64,000 nt of DNA from NCBI GenBank assembly GCA_024235215.1, contig JACKMU010000009.1, forward strand, positions 62,001-126,000, written 5' to 3'. Numbering within the stretch: position 1 is the stretch's first letter; each line of letters opens with the position of its first letter. Below the pieces are notes generated by a model that ran no database searches, was not told where the DNA came from, and was given only the letters and a program-made list of their open reading frames with translations. This document shows positions 21,594 to 30,782 of the stretch, piece by piece. The translations under genes were made by a program, and so were the position numbers. This DNA comes from Chromatiaceae bacterium (GTDB taxonomy: Bacteria; Pseudomonadota; Gammaproteobacteria; Chromatiales; Chromatiaceae).

Positions 21594-22262
21594 TCAGCGT
21601 GGGTCATGCAAAAATCCATGCCGGGCCAGGGTCTCCAGAGTGAGCCCGCCACCGGCAGTTATCGCAGCTTGGTCGCGGAGCAGCAGCCGTTCCAGATAGC
21701 GGGCAATGAGATCGACCTCCAGGTTCACCCGGGTGCCCTCCCGATACTGCGACATGATCGTCTCGCGCAATGTATGCGGGACGATATTCAATTCGAAACG
21801 GTGGCCATCCACCGCGTTGACCGTGAGACTGGCACCATCCACACAGATGGAACCCTTGTGGGCAATGTAGCGTGCCAGTGCGGTTGGTGCCGCAATGGTA
21901 AAACGTATGCAACGGCCCTCATTCCTTCTGCTCAGCACCTCCCCTATCCCGTCGACATGGCCGCTGACCAGATGACCACCCAGCGGTGTATTCAGCGTCA
22001 AGGCCTTCTCCAGGTTCAGGGGTGCGCCGGGTTTGAGCGATCCCAAGGTGCTCAGCGCCAGCGTCTCCATCGATACATCGGCAACGAAGCCATCTCCTGG
22101 CAGTGACACCACGGTGAGACAGACCCCGTTGGTGGCAATGCTGTCCCCCAGGCGGAGATCTTCCAGCGCCAACTTGCCGCTGTTGACGCACAGTCGCAGA
22201 TCGCGGCCGATGCGTTCTTGGGAGGATAGACTGCCGATTGCGGTGATTATCCCGGTAAACAC
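21594..22262 (-). CDS. ribE: Riboflavin synthase alpha chain RibE
   Basis: Dismutates two lumazine molecules to riboflavin. 222 residues with the internal duplication typical of the family: GIITAIGSL... with IATNGVCLTVV in the first half, and VDGIGEVLSRR... with CVDGASLTVNAVDG in the second. The conserved N-terminus MFTGI is encoded from a GTG at 22262. It abuts the ribD stop with no gap, so it is coupled to ribD. Confidence 0.95.
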   Translation of the reverse strand: MFTGIITAIGSLSSQERIGRDLRLCVNSGKLALEDLRLGDSIATNGVCLTVVSLPGDGFVADVSMETLALSTLGSLKPGAPLNLEKALTLNTPLGGHLVSGHVDGIGEVLSRRNEGRCIRFTIAAPTALARYIAHKGSICVDGASLTVNAVDGHRFELNIVPHTLRETIMSQYREGTRVNLEVDLIARYLERLLLRDQAAITAGGGLTLETLARHGFLHDPR

Positions 22263-23396
22263 TTAGCTTTCCATCTGGCCGCTGGCCGACACTGGGTTGG
22301 CAACGATGCGAATATCCGAACCCAGCATACGCAGATCGTTGATCCGCAATGAGATACGCTGCTCCATCCGCTCCAGTCCTGGCAGATGGAAAAGCCCGCG
22401 TGCGGTATCTCCCATCAGGTGGGGAGCCGCGTACAGCACCAGTTCATCCACCAGCCCCGCCGCGAGGAACGCACCCGCCAGCCTGGGGCCGGCTTCGACC
22501 AACAGCTCGTTTATCTGACGACGGCCAAGTTCATCCAGCAATGCACCGAGATCGATCCGGCCATCCTGACCCGGCAGCCGCAGCACCTCCACCCCGGCTG
22601 CCGCAAGTGGATGCGAGTCTTTAGCGTCGGCCTGGCAGACGACCAGGGTATCTCCGCGCAGCGAGACCATTTTCGCACTGGGTGGTGTGCGCAAACGAGG
22701 ATCGAGCACCACCCGCAGCGGTTGTGGCAACTGATCCGCCGTGGTGATATCCGGGGGGAGACCGCACTCCAGACGCACATTCAGTGACGGATCGTCTGCC
22801 AGCAGTGTGCCGATGCCGGTAACGATCGCGTCGCTGCGTGCACGCCACCGCTGTACATCCTGGCGTGCCGCACTGCCAGTGATCCAGCGGCTCTCGCCGC
22901 TAGCCATCGCGGTTCTACCGTCCAGGCTCATCGCCAGCTTGCAGCGCACATAGGGCCGCCCAAAGCGCATGCGCTTGATAAATCCCGGATTCAACGCCGC
23001 TGATTGCGCCGCCATCACGCCTTGAACGACTTCGATTCCCGCCTGCCGCAGGCGGCTGAATCCGGCACCGGCCACATGCGGATTAGGGTCTTCCATCGCT
23101 GCCACCACCCGGCTGACACCCGCTTCGATCAGCGCTTCGGTGCAGGGCGGGGTACGGCCCCGATGACAGCAGGGCTCCAATGTCACATAGGCGGTCGCAC
23201 CACGCGCATCCGCTCCGGCCACGCATAGGGCGTTCGGTTCCGCATGAGGCTCTCCGGCACGCCGGTGGTACCCCTCACCAACCAACCTCCCATCACGCAC
23301 CAACACACAGCCAACCCTGGGGTTGGGATGGGTCGTGTAGAGTCCATTGCGGGCTAACCGCAGCGCCCGCGCCATAAAGTGGTGATCTGCTTCCAC
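22263..23396 (-). CDS. ribD: Bifunctional deaminase/reductase RibD
   Basis: Second and third steps of riboflavin synthesis. 377 residues from a GTG that overlaps the nrdR stop by one base. The N-terminal zinc deaminase carries the HAEPNAL motif and the two-cysteine site LEPCCHRGRTPPCTEAL. The C-terminal NADPH-dependent reductase begins about residue 145 (RPYVRCKLAMSLDGRTAMASGES) and has the LLVEAGPRLAGAFL signature. Full length. Confidence 0.95.
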   Translation of the reverse strand: MEADHHFMARALRLARNGLYTTHPNPRVGCVLVRDGRLVGEGYHRRAGEPHAEPNALCVAGADARGATAYVTLEPCCHRGRTPPCTEALIEAGVSRVVAAMEDPNPHVAGAGFSRLRQAGIEVVQGVMAAQSAALNPGFIKRMRFGRPYVRCKLAMSLDGRTAMASGESRWITGSAARQDVQRWRARSDAIVTGIGTLLADDPSLNVRLECGLPPDITTADQLPQPLRVVLDPRLRTPPSAKMVSLRGDTLVVCQADAKDSHPLAAAGVEVLRLPGQDGRIDLGALLDELGRRQINELLVEAGPRLAGAFLAAGLVDELVLYAAPHLMGDTARGLFHLPGLERMEQRISLRINDLRMLGSDIRIVANPVSASGQMES

Positions 23397-23905
23397 TATC
23401 CGCCACCCTGGTCATCGAGCAGGTCCATCTGCTGACGCTTCACCTCCGGGGGCAGCTGTTTCTCCAACTGTTCGATCTCCTCGCGAAATGCGTTGACATC
23501 TTCGAACTTACGATAGACCGACGCAAAACGAACATATGCCACATGGTCGAGACTGCGCAGCTCCTCCATCACCCATTCGCCTACCAGACGCGACGGCACC
23601 TCCCGCTCGCCAGTGGCGATGAGTCGGCGGCGGATACGGTTCAGTGCCTGCTCCACCTGCTCGGTGCCCACCGGCCGCTTCTCCAGAGCCCTGGTCATCC
23701 CGGATACCAGCTTCCGGTCGTCGAAAGGAACCCTGCTGCCGTCGTTCTTTACCACCTGCGGCAGATTGAGCTCGGGAATTTCGTAAGTGGTGAAACGTTC
23801 GTTGCAAACCGTGCACTGTCGCCGACGGCGCACCTGATCACCCTCCCCGGACAGCCTGGAGTCGATCACTTTGGTATCCTGAGCGGAGCAGAACGGACAG
23901 CGCAT
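23396..23905 (-). CDS. nrdR: Transcriptional repressor NrdR
   Basis: Zinc-ribbon and ATP-cone repressor of ribonucleotide reductase genes. 169 residues from the ATG at 23905. The ribbon uses Cys3, Cys6, Cys31 and Cys34 (MRCPFC and RRQCTVC). The ATP-cone follows from about residue 49 ([20 protein letters not shown]). The open frame extends 19 codons upstream into glyA, but the ribbon must start at this ATG. It is one base from the glyA stop and overlaps ribD, the standard glyA-nrdR-ribD order. No NrdR box was identified in this window. Confidence 0.96.
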   Translation of the reverse strand: MRCPFCSAQDTKVIDSRLSGEGDQVRRRRQCTVCNERFTTYEIPELNLPQVVKNDGSRVPFDDRKLVSGMTRALEKRPVGTEQVEQALNRIRRRLIATGEREVPSRLVGEWVMEELRSLDHVAYVRFASVYRKFEDVNAFREEIEQLEKQLPPEVKRQQMDLLDDQGGG

Positions 23906-23906
23906 C

Positions 23907-25160
23907 TCAGCGATAGACGGGATAACGCGCGCAGAGCTCCAATACCCGGCCCTTGACTTCATTGATCACCGCAGGATCGCCGCGGCTATCGATGATATCG
24001 CACATCCAGCCGGCCAACTCCCGCGCCTCCGCCTCTCCGACGCCACGGGTGGTGAGTGCTGGTGTACCGACGCGGATACCGCTGGTTACGAAAGGTGACT
24101 GGGGATCGTTCGGCACCGCATTCTTGTTGACGGTGACATTGGCCGAACCCAGCCAATTGTCGACATCCTTGCCAGTCAGCCCAGCCTGGATGAAGCTGAC
24201 CAGAAACAGATGGTCGTCGGTGCCGCCGGAGACCACATCGTAACCCCGGTCGATAAACTGCTGAGCCATGGCGCGGGCATTGACCAGCACCTGCTGTTGA
24301 TAGCGTTTGAACTCCGGATCCATCGCCTCCTTGAGCGCAACCGCCTTGGCCGCGATCACATGCATCAACGGACCGCCCTGGGTACCGGGGAACACCAGTG
24401 AATTGAGCCGCTTCTCGATCTCCGCATTGGCCTTGGCCAGAATCAACCCGCCGCGCGGCCCACGCAACGTCTTGTGGGTGGTGGTGGTGGTGACGTCGGC
24501 GATCTGTACCGGGCTGGGATAGAGGCCGGCAGCGACCAGACCGGCCACGTGCGCCATATCAACGAACAGGTAGGCATCCACCAGATCGGCAATCTCGCGA
24601 AAACGGTGCCAATCGACCACCCTGGAGTAGGCGGAAAAACCGGCGACGATCATCTTGGGGCTATGCTCGAGTGCCAGCTCCCTGACGGAATCATAATCGA
24701 TCTCACCGGTTTCGGGATTCAGTCCGTACTGAACCGCATGGTAGATCATGCCGGAGAAATTCGGCTTGGCGCCGTGTGTGAGATGTCCCCCATGCGCCAG
24801 GCTCATGCCGAGAATGGTATCCCCAGGTTTACATAATGCCATATAGACCGGGGCGTTGGCCTGAGATCCCGAATGGGGTTGAACATTGGCGTAGTCCGCA
24901 CCAAACAGCTCCTTGGCCCGATCGATGGCCAGCTGCTCGACTTGGTCAACATATTCGCAGCCCCCGTAATAACGCTTTCCCGGGTACCCTTCGGCATACT
25001 TGTTGGTCAATACCGAGCCCTGCGCCTGCAGCACCCGCGGACTGGTATAGTTTTCCGATGCAATCAGCTCGACATGATCCTCCTGCCGCTGCTCTTCCCC
25101 CTGTATAGCCGCCCAAAGCTCACTATCATAACCCTCGATCCGCATCTCTTTGCTGAACAT
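23907..25160 (-). CDS. glyA: Serine hydroxymethyltransferase GlyA
   Basis: PLP enzyme interconverting serine and glycine and loading tetrahydrofolate with a one-carbon unit. 417 residues, standard length. Seen: the N-terminal [39 protein letters not shown], the PLP lysine in [14 protein letters not shown], and the C-terminal [14 protein letters not shown]. It is the first gene of the nrdR-rib series on the minus strand. Confidence 0.97.
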   Translation of the reverse strand: MFSKEMRIEGYDSELWAAIQGEEQRQEDHVELIASENYTSPRVLQAQGSVLTNKYAEGYPGKRYYGGCEYVDQVEQLAIDRAKELFGADYANVQPHSGSQANAPVYMALCKPGDTILGMSLAHGGHLTHGAKPNFSGMIYHAVQYGLNPETGEIDYDSVRELALEHSPKMIVAGFSAYSRVVDWHRFREIADLVDAYLFVDMAHVAGLVAAGLYPSPVQIADVTTTTTHKTLRGPRGGLILAKANAEIEKRLNSLVFPGTQGGPLMHVIAAKAVALKEAMDPEFKRYQQQVLVNARAMAQQFIDRGYDVVSGGTDDHLFLVSFIQAGLTGKDVDNWLGSANVTVNKNAVPNDPQSPFVTSGIRVGTPALTTRGVGEAEARELAGWMCDIIDSRGDPAVINEVKGRVLELCARYPVYR

Positions 25161-25236
25161 CAGATCCTGCTCCGCGAATAGAAAAGCGTTATTCTAACAG
25201 CAAGATAAATTCGCGTCTGCCCTCTATCAGTGCTGC

Positions 25237-26730
25237 TCAGAGTGCTCTCCGGGACTCGCTCAGCAATGGGGACTCCGCTCCCAGTTCCCCCCGTCTCGAC
25301 CCGGCTGCCGGCAGCGGGTACTCCTTCAACTCCGCTGCGCTCTTCAACCTGTCCAGTGTTTTTTTCTCCTCCGCACCACCCTTGCTGCGTTGTATCGGGA
25401 TCGGGGATTGTGACGCGGGCGTACCAGGCTCGGCCTCTCTCAATGGCAGCCGACCACCCGACCAATCACTCACCTGATTGCGGATCCTGGTCAGTCCGAT
25501 ACGGTTCCACAGTGCCTGCTTGGCAACCCCCTGCAACTGCTGGCTGGGCAGCGTGACCAATAACAGAGTGAGGCCGACCAGCAGCGCTGCTACCAGACCC
25601 CAGGCTGGCATCCAGCTGCGTTGAGTTTTCCGCTCGGCAGCAGCGGTCCGGCCTGCGGTTCCGGTGTACGCAAATTCCGCCAGCGCCTGCGTTGGCAACT
25701 GCCATGAAGCAGCATCCGCTGGTGAAATCGGCAGCTGATCAGACGCGGAGCAAGCTCCTGTCCCCTGTGCTGCCGACACCGGCGGTCGTGCAACCTTTTT
25801 CGCGGTGCGCTCAGACGCTGCAACCGCAGCGTCGGTCAGCGCAGTTTGCGCCAGCCGCCGCAGATCGTCCGGGTTGAAGCGCTCCTGAACGATGAGCGCG
25901 CTGTTCTCCCGAATCGAATAGTGTTCCGCGCGAAGTTCGCGGATAACAGTCGCGATATCCGCGGCATCCAGCTGCTGTTTTTCCTCGAGATAGCCATGCA
26001 GCATCAGTCGGCTGCAGATATGGTTGATGCGTCGCGGCAAACCGTCGCTGAAACGGAACAGCTCTGGAAAGATCCCCGGCGCAAAGGCGGGATTACCGCA
26101 CCACCCGGCTACACCGAGACGGTGCAGCACGTACGCAACAAACTCGTCCGGTTGCAGCGGTTCTATGTGACAAGCGGCTATGATGCGCTGGTTGAGCTGT
26201 TCCAGTGAGGGCAACGTGACCTTTTCGCGCAGCTCTTCCTGGCCGACCAGAAAGATTTGCAACAGAGGCTCCCCACCGAGATGCAGATTGGTCAGGAGTC
26301 TCAACTCTTCCAGCGCGGAGAGCGCCAGCCCCTGAGCCTCATCCACGATCAGCAGTGCCCGTTTTCCCGATTTGAAATCGTTGCTGAAGCGATCTGTGAG
26401 CTGACGCAGGATCTCCGACTTCTCCATCCGTCCGCTATTCAGTCCAAATCCACCGGCAACCATCCTGAGGATGTCGTCGGCTTCCACCTGGGTCGTTACC
26501 AGGCGGGCCAAACTGAATCTGGAGCCGTCGAGTTCCGCGAGCAAATCGTCGATCAAGGTGGTTTTGCCGGTTCCCGGCGCACCGGTAATCATCACGAAAC
26601 CCTCGCGACGACGTAGCGCATAACGCAGATAGGCTTTTGCCTTCGCGAACGATCGGTGCGGCAGACAGAAAGCGTGATCCGGAGTCAAACGAAAGGGATC
26701 TGCAGTTAGGCCGTAATACTCTGTGTACAT
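25237..26730 (-). CDS. ExeA/XrtA-associated type AAA ATPase with membrane anchor
   Basis: 497 residues. The N-terminal 270 residues are the ExeA/MshM/PrsE-like ATPase unit: MYTEYYGLTADPFRLTPD opening, Walker A GAPGTGKTT (about 50-58), Walker B ALLIVDEAQ (about 126-133), and GLPRRINHICSRLML sensor II. A proline- and alanine-rich linker leads to one membrane segment (about 370-395) and a charged, low-complexity periplasmic tail. It resembles ATPases accompanying exosortase/PEP-CTERM loci or type II and MSHA pilus secretion. No exosortase, ExeB or pilus gene is nearby, so the partner is unknown. Confidence 0.82.
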   Translation of the reverse strand: MYTEYYGLTADPFRLTPDHAFCLPHRSFAKAKAYLRYALRRREGFVMITGAPGTGKTTLIDDLLAELDGSRFSLARLVTTQVEADDILRMVAGGFGLNSGRMEKSEILRQLTDRFSNDFKSGKRALLIVDEAQGLALSALEELRLLTNLHLGGEPLLQIFLVGQEELREKVTLPSLEQLNQRIIAACHIEPLQPDEFVAYVLHRLGVAGWCGNPAFAPGIFPELFRFSDGLPRRINHICSRLMLHGYLEEKQQLDAADIATVIRELRAEHYSIRENSALIVQERFNPDDLRRLAQTALTDAAVAASERTAKKVARPPVSAAQGTGACSASDQLPISPADAASWQLPTQALAEFAYTGTAGRTAAAERKTQRSWMPAWGLVAALLVGLTLLLVTLPSQQLQGVAKQALWNRIGLTRIRNQVSDWSGGRLPLREAEPGTPASQSPIPIQRSKGGAEEKKTLDRLKSAAELKEYPLPAAGSRRGELGAESPLLSESRRAL

Positions 26731-27382
26731 CTTGCGACTCCGTACTGCCTGCGGTTGTGTACCGCATTAGAAAGACGCCACCGCCAATACCCGGTCTCAA
26801 CCCTGCGATGGCCTGCCAACCCGCGATCGGAAGTGCCACCTTGTGTTCAGTCGATCCCGCAGACTGATGGCAATCTTCCCGAGCGCGCAGATGACAGTTC
26901 CATGCTCGACCTGGAAGAAGTTGTCCCCTCCGGCGATCGGTAGATCACACTATGCAAATTATGAGCCGATCATGAATGCTCATGTTTTTATTATCATTTT
27001 TTAACCTTATGAATACCGTTCCGGTAAAACTGTAAAGAATTCAGACCAATAGAATGCATTTAGGTGATCAATTCTGAGGAGAGCAGTTCAGCGAACCCTG
27101 TTTAGTGCCGACCAACCACCGCATTGAAGCAGGTAACAGAGAAAGGCAACCGCGTCCGCCATAGAGCGTGGACACTGCAGATTTACACAATTGATCAAGG
27201 TGAAAATGGATCGGCCGATACAGTGTTGCATCATTCGGTCAAGCGAAACATAAAACACCGGAAAATGGCGCAAATGACACAGGTGAAGTTGCAGAAGCAG
27301 ATGACAGGTACAGGCAGTTGGACAGAATCAGGCGATAGCATACGCAGGTGGTCTCCTCACAGCACTGCGATGGAATCGATGC
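26731..27382. other. 652-base intergenic region with an AT-rich island and nested inverted repeats
   Basis: The region between the divergent ATPase and PAS-GGDEF-EAL genes is gene-free. It contains an AT-rich stretch (about 26,940-27,080), unusual for this GC-rich window. Inside it are two nested inverted repeats: ATGAGC (26961-26966) with GCTCAT (26978-26983), and CATGA-ATGC-TCATG (26971-26984), followed by T-rich sequence. These could be operator sites for either divergent gene. A plus-strand frame ending at 26943 (DSSMLDLEEVVPSGDR) is protein-like but has no start signal. Confidence 0.45.
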
Positions 27383-30300
27383 ATGGACGGACTTAGGACC
27401 GAGAAAAAAACTGGTAGATCACTCGGCTGGAGAGACTCTCTCAAACTCAGTTTCGGGAGCAATACCGCGTGGTTGGCCGTGGTTCTCTCACTCTTGGTCG
27501 TTTTCATCTCACTGCGCCTCCCGCCGCTGGTTTCCGATATTCGCCACTTCATGGGTACCCCGGAACGTAATATGCAGACGTTGCTGACCGGGGCCACCCG
27601 GTTGGCGCTGGCTGCCGGAAAACTAGCCGATCTCACCGCACATATAAAAAACGCCACTGCGCTCCCTTCGATTCGGGGGATTTTAATCACCGACCGGGAT
27701 AACCGCATCCTCACAGGCGCCTGGCTGGGGGAGGAGTTGTCCGAAATCGACGCCCTGAAAAAGATGGTGCAGGAGAGTTGGCATCAGTGGCCCATCGCCG
27801 GAGAGACGGAGAACCTGGCGCACCTGTTTATCACGCTGGACGAGATCGAAGGTGCCCAGATAACCAGAGAGATCATTCTGGTGCTCTGCGTGATCGCAAC
27901 CGGTCTGCTGGTGCTGGCTGTCGTCGTCTCACGCGAAGGACGCAACAGACTGGCGCTGAGAATCGCCGAACTGAGCGGGGCGACCACCCGTATCGCCAAC
28001 GGAGACTATACGGTCAGGGTATCCGTGCAGGGGCGGGACACGCTCGCTGCACTGGCCCACAACTTCAACCGGATGGCTTTGGAGCTGGATCAGACCACCA
28101 AAGTGGCGCGCATCAGCGAGGAGCGCTTCGAGCTGGCTGTGAACGGCAGCAACGATGTCATCTGGGACTGGGATCTGCAGAATAACCGACTCTATCTCTC
28201 ACCCCGCTTACACAAGATTCTGGGTTACACCACGCAGGAACTGCCGGGATTCTTCACCGCCTGGGAGCGGTTGATTCATCCTGAGGACAAGCCAAGTCTG
28301 TTACAAGCGTTGGATGAGCACATCAAGAAGGGCAAACCGTTCTACTGCGAACACCGCCTGAAAACCAAACGCGGTGATTGGCTCTGGATGCTGGGGCGCG
28401 GCCAGGCAGTGCGAGAGAAACGGAGCGGTATCGCAACGCGCATGGCGGGTTCCTTTACCGACATTTCGCAACAGAAGGCGATCCAACGGGCGTTGGAGCG
28501 GGAAAAGGAGCGCGCCCAGGTCACCCTGCAGTCGATCACCGATGCGGTGGTGACCACCGACAACCAGGGCTACATCGACTACCTCAATCCCCGGGCTGAG
28601 CTGCTGTTGGGTTTGCCGGCGGATTCAGCAATGAATCATCAGCTGCTGACTGTCTTCAAGCTGACCGACATGCGCAGGAATCCGATTGACGACGATGCGA
28701 TAACCCAGGTGCTGCTACAGGGCAGAACGGTTCGATTCAGTGACAACACCCTGCTGCAGCGCGCCAATGGCGAGTGGCTGGCGATCGAGGAGCAGGCCGC
28801 GCCACTGCTCGACCACAATGGCGCGGTGCGCGGAATGGTCATGGTGTTTCATGACATCACCGAGCGCATGAAGCTGTGGGAGGAGCTGCAGAAAGAGCGG
28901 GAACGGGCGCTGGTGACACTGCAGTCGATTGGGGATGGTGTGGTGACGACTGACGTCTCCGGCAGGATCGTCTACATGAATCCGACTGCGGAGAGACTGA
29001 CCGGATGGAGCGGTAAAAGTGCCTATGAACGCCCCATCGAAGAGGTGATCAATTTCCTGGACGAGTTTGGCTCCACCTCAATTGCAAAATCGGTGGAGAT
29101 GGCTTTGACGAAAAAACAGGTAGCGACCGATCTGGGACAGGCCGAGCTGCTATCCATCTCTGGTGAAAAGTATATCGTCGAGCACAATATCGCGCCGCTG
29201 CGTGACAAACACAAAAAGGTGATTGGCGGTGTGGTCATCATTCACAACGTGACCGATCGCTACAAACTGATGCAGCAGCTGTCGCACCAGGCCACGCATG
29301 ATTCCCTGACCCAGCTGGTCAACCGCACTGGCTTTGAGCAGCGGCTGGCCAAACTGCTGCAAGCCAGCTCTACCGAAGACAAGATCAAGAAGCTTCAGCA
29401 TGTCATCTGCTACATGGACCTGGACCAGTTCAAAATAGTCAACGACACCTGTGGTCACTCAGCGGGTGATGAGTTGCTGCGTCAGGTGGCTGCACAACTG
29501 CAGCGCCACGTACGTATCGGCGACACACTCGCCAGATTGGGCGGTGACGAATTCGGCCTGTTGCTGGAAAACTGTCCATTGGAGAACGCACAGTTCATTG
29601 CCGAAAAGATACGTCAGCACATTGCTGGTTTCCGTTTCTCATCGGACGGCAAGACCTTCGCCATCGGCGTCAGCATCGGTATAGCCCCGATCGACGGCAC
29701 TCCAGGCACCAACGTGGCGACCGTCCTCAGTACCGTGGATCAAGCCTGTTATATCGCCAAAGCCAAGGGTCGCAATCGGATCCATACATTTCAGCCGGGC
29801 GATAATGAGTCCTCCCGCTGGCACAACGAGATGCAGTGGGTACCACATATCAATCAGGCACTCGACGACGGCCACTTCATTCTGTTCGCACAGCCGATTG
29901 CGACCATCGCCAAACCAGAGGCACCTCATTCACACTACGAGGTGCTGCTGCGCATGCAAGCCGACCGCAACACCCTGGTCTCTCCCGGCTCATTTCTCCC
30001 TTCGGCCGAACGCTATGGTCTGATGCCGACCCTCGACCGCTGGGTGGTGGGTAAAGCGATCGAAATGCTGGCCAGTGCCTGGAAGCAGAACCCCGATTTT
30101 GCCATCGAAACCTTCGGCATCAACATCTCCGGCGCGGTGCTCGGCGACAATGATCTGCTGAAGTATGTCAAACAGGCACTCAACAGCTACGGTCTGCCCC
30201 CGAGCCTGCTCTGCTTCGAGATTACCGAAACCGTGGCCATCGCCAACTTCACTCACGCCAACCGCTTCGTCAACGAACTCAAAGCGATGGGCTGCCGCTT

Positions 30301-30652
30301 CGCACTGGATGATTTCGGCAGCGGTTTCGCTTCGTTCAGCTATCTGAAGACGCTGCCGGTGGACTATCTGAAGATCGACGGATCCTTCGTGCGCCATCTG
30401 GCACAGAGCGCAGTCGACCACACCATGGTAGACGCCATCAATCAGCTGGGTCATGTCATGGGGCTGAAAACCGTAGCTGAATTCGTGGAGACCAAGGACG
30501 TGCTGGAGTCGCTGCGCATTCTCGATGTGGACTATGCCCAGGGCTTCTACATCGGCAAACCGGTCCCGCTGCATCAGATCTGTTTCGGCGCATCCGAAGC
30601 GCCGATCGAAAAGGACGTGTCCACCGACACAAAACAGGCGGTACAGGGTTAA
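27383..30652 (+). CDS. HAMP-PAS3-GGDEF-EAL cyclic-di-GMP protein
   Basis: 1089 residues. Order: membrane segment about 29-50; periplasmic loop about 50-160; membrane segment about 163-182; HAMP (185-235); three PAS domains (about 245-360 with a PAC ending, 375-500, 505-640); GGDEF with intact GGDEF at 720-724; EAL about 825-1065. The EAL domain keeps its catalytic set: E853 in EVL, NISG, EITET, DDFGSGFASFSYLKTLPVDYLKIDG and the late glutamate in AEFVE. Both synthesis and hydrolysis of c-di-GMP are possible. It precedes the GAF-HlyD gene by 130 bases on the same strand and may set the c-di-GMP input to that locus (inference). Confidence 0.93.
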   Translation: MDGLRTEKKTGRSLGWRDSLKLSFGSNTAWLAVVLSLLVVFISLRLPPLVSDIRHFMGTPERNMQTLLTGATRLALAAGKLADLTAHIKNATALPSIRGILITDRDNRILTGAWLGEELSEIDALKKMVQESWHQWPIAGETENLAHLFITLDEIEGAQITREIILVLCVIATGLLVLAVVVSREGRNRLALRIAELSGATTRIANGDYTVRVSVQGRDTLAALAHNFNRMALELDQTTKVARISEERFELAVNGSNDVIWDWDLQNNRLYLSPRLHKILGYTTQELPGFFTAWERLIHPEDKPSLLQALDEHIKKGKPFYCEHRLKTKRGDWLWMLGRGQAVREKRSGIATRMAGSFTDISQQKAIQRALEREKERAQVTLQSITDAVVTTDNQGYIDYLNPRAELLLGLPADSAMNHQLLTVFKLTDMRRNPIDDDAITQVLLQGRTVRFSDNTLLQRANGEWLAIEEQAAPLLDHNGAVRGMVMVFHDITERMKLWEELQKERERALVTLQSIGDGVVTTDVSGRIVYMNPTAERLTGWSGKSAYERPIEEVINFLDEFGSTSIAKSVEMALTKKQVATDLGQAELLSISGEKYIVEHNIAPLRDKHKKVIGGVVIIHNVTDRYKLMQQLSHQATHDSLTQLVNRTGFEQRLAKLLQASSTEDKIKKLQHVICYMDLDQFKIVNDTCGHSAGDELLRQVAAQLQRHVRIGDTLARLGGDEFGLLLENCPLENAQFIAEKIRQHIAGFRFSSDGKTFAIGVSIGIAPIDGTPGTNVATVLSTVDQACYIAKAKGRNRIHTFQPGDNESSRWHNEMQWVPHINQALDDGHFILFAQPIATIAKPEAPHSHYEVLLRMQADRNTLVSPGSFLPSAERYGLMPTLDRWVVGKAIEMLASAWKQNPDFAIETFGINISGAVLGDNDLLKYVKQALNSYGLPPSLLCFEITETVAIANFTHANRFVNELKAMGCRFALDDFGSGFASFSYLKTLPVDYLKIDGSFVRHLAQSAVDHTMVDAINQLGHVMGLKTVAEFVETKDVLESLRILDVDYAQGFYIGKPVPLHQICFGASEAPIEKDVSTDTKQAVQG

Positions 30653-30782
30653 GTATTTAAATTCCATACCGATACACCAGAGCAACACCCGCTATCGGCG
30701 GGTAGCCTGACGCCGCTCACGAAGGCGACGTTCACCGCAACAGAGGTCGCTAAACCCGTCAGCTTCACCTGCAGCGAGCGCA

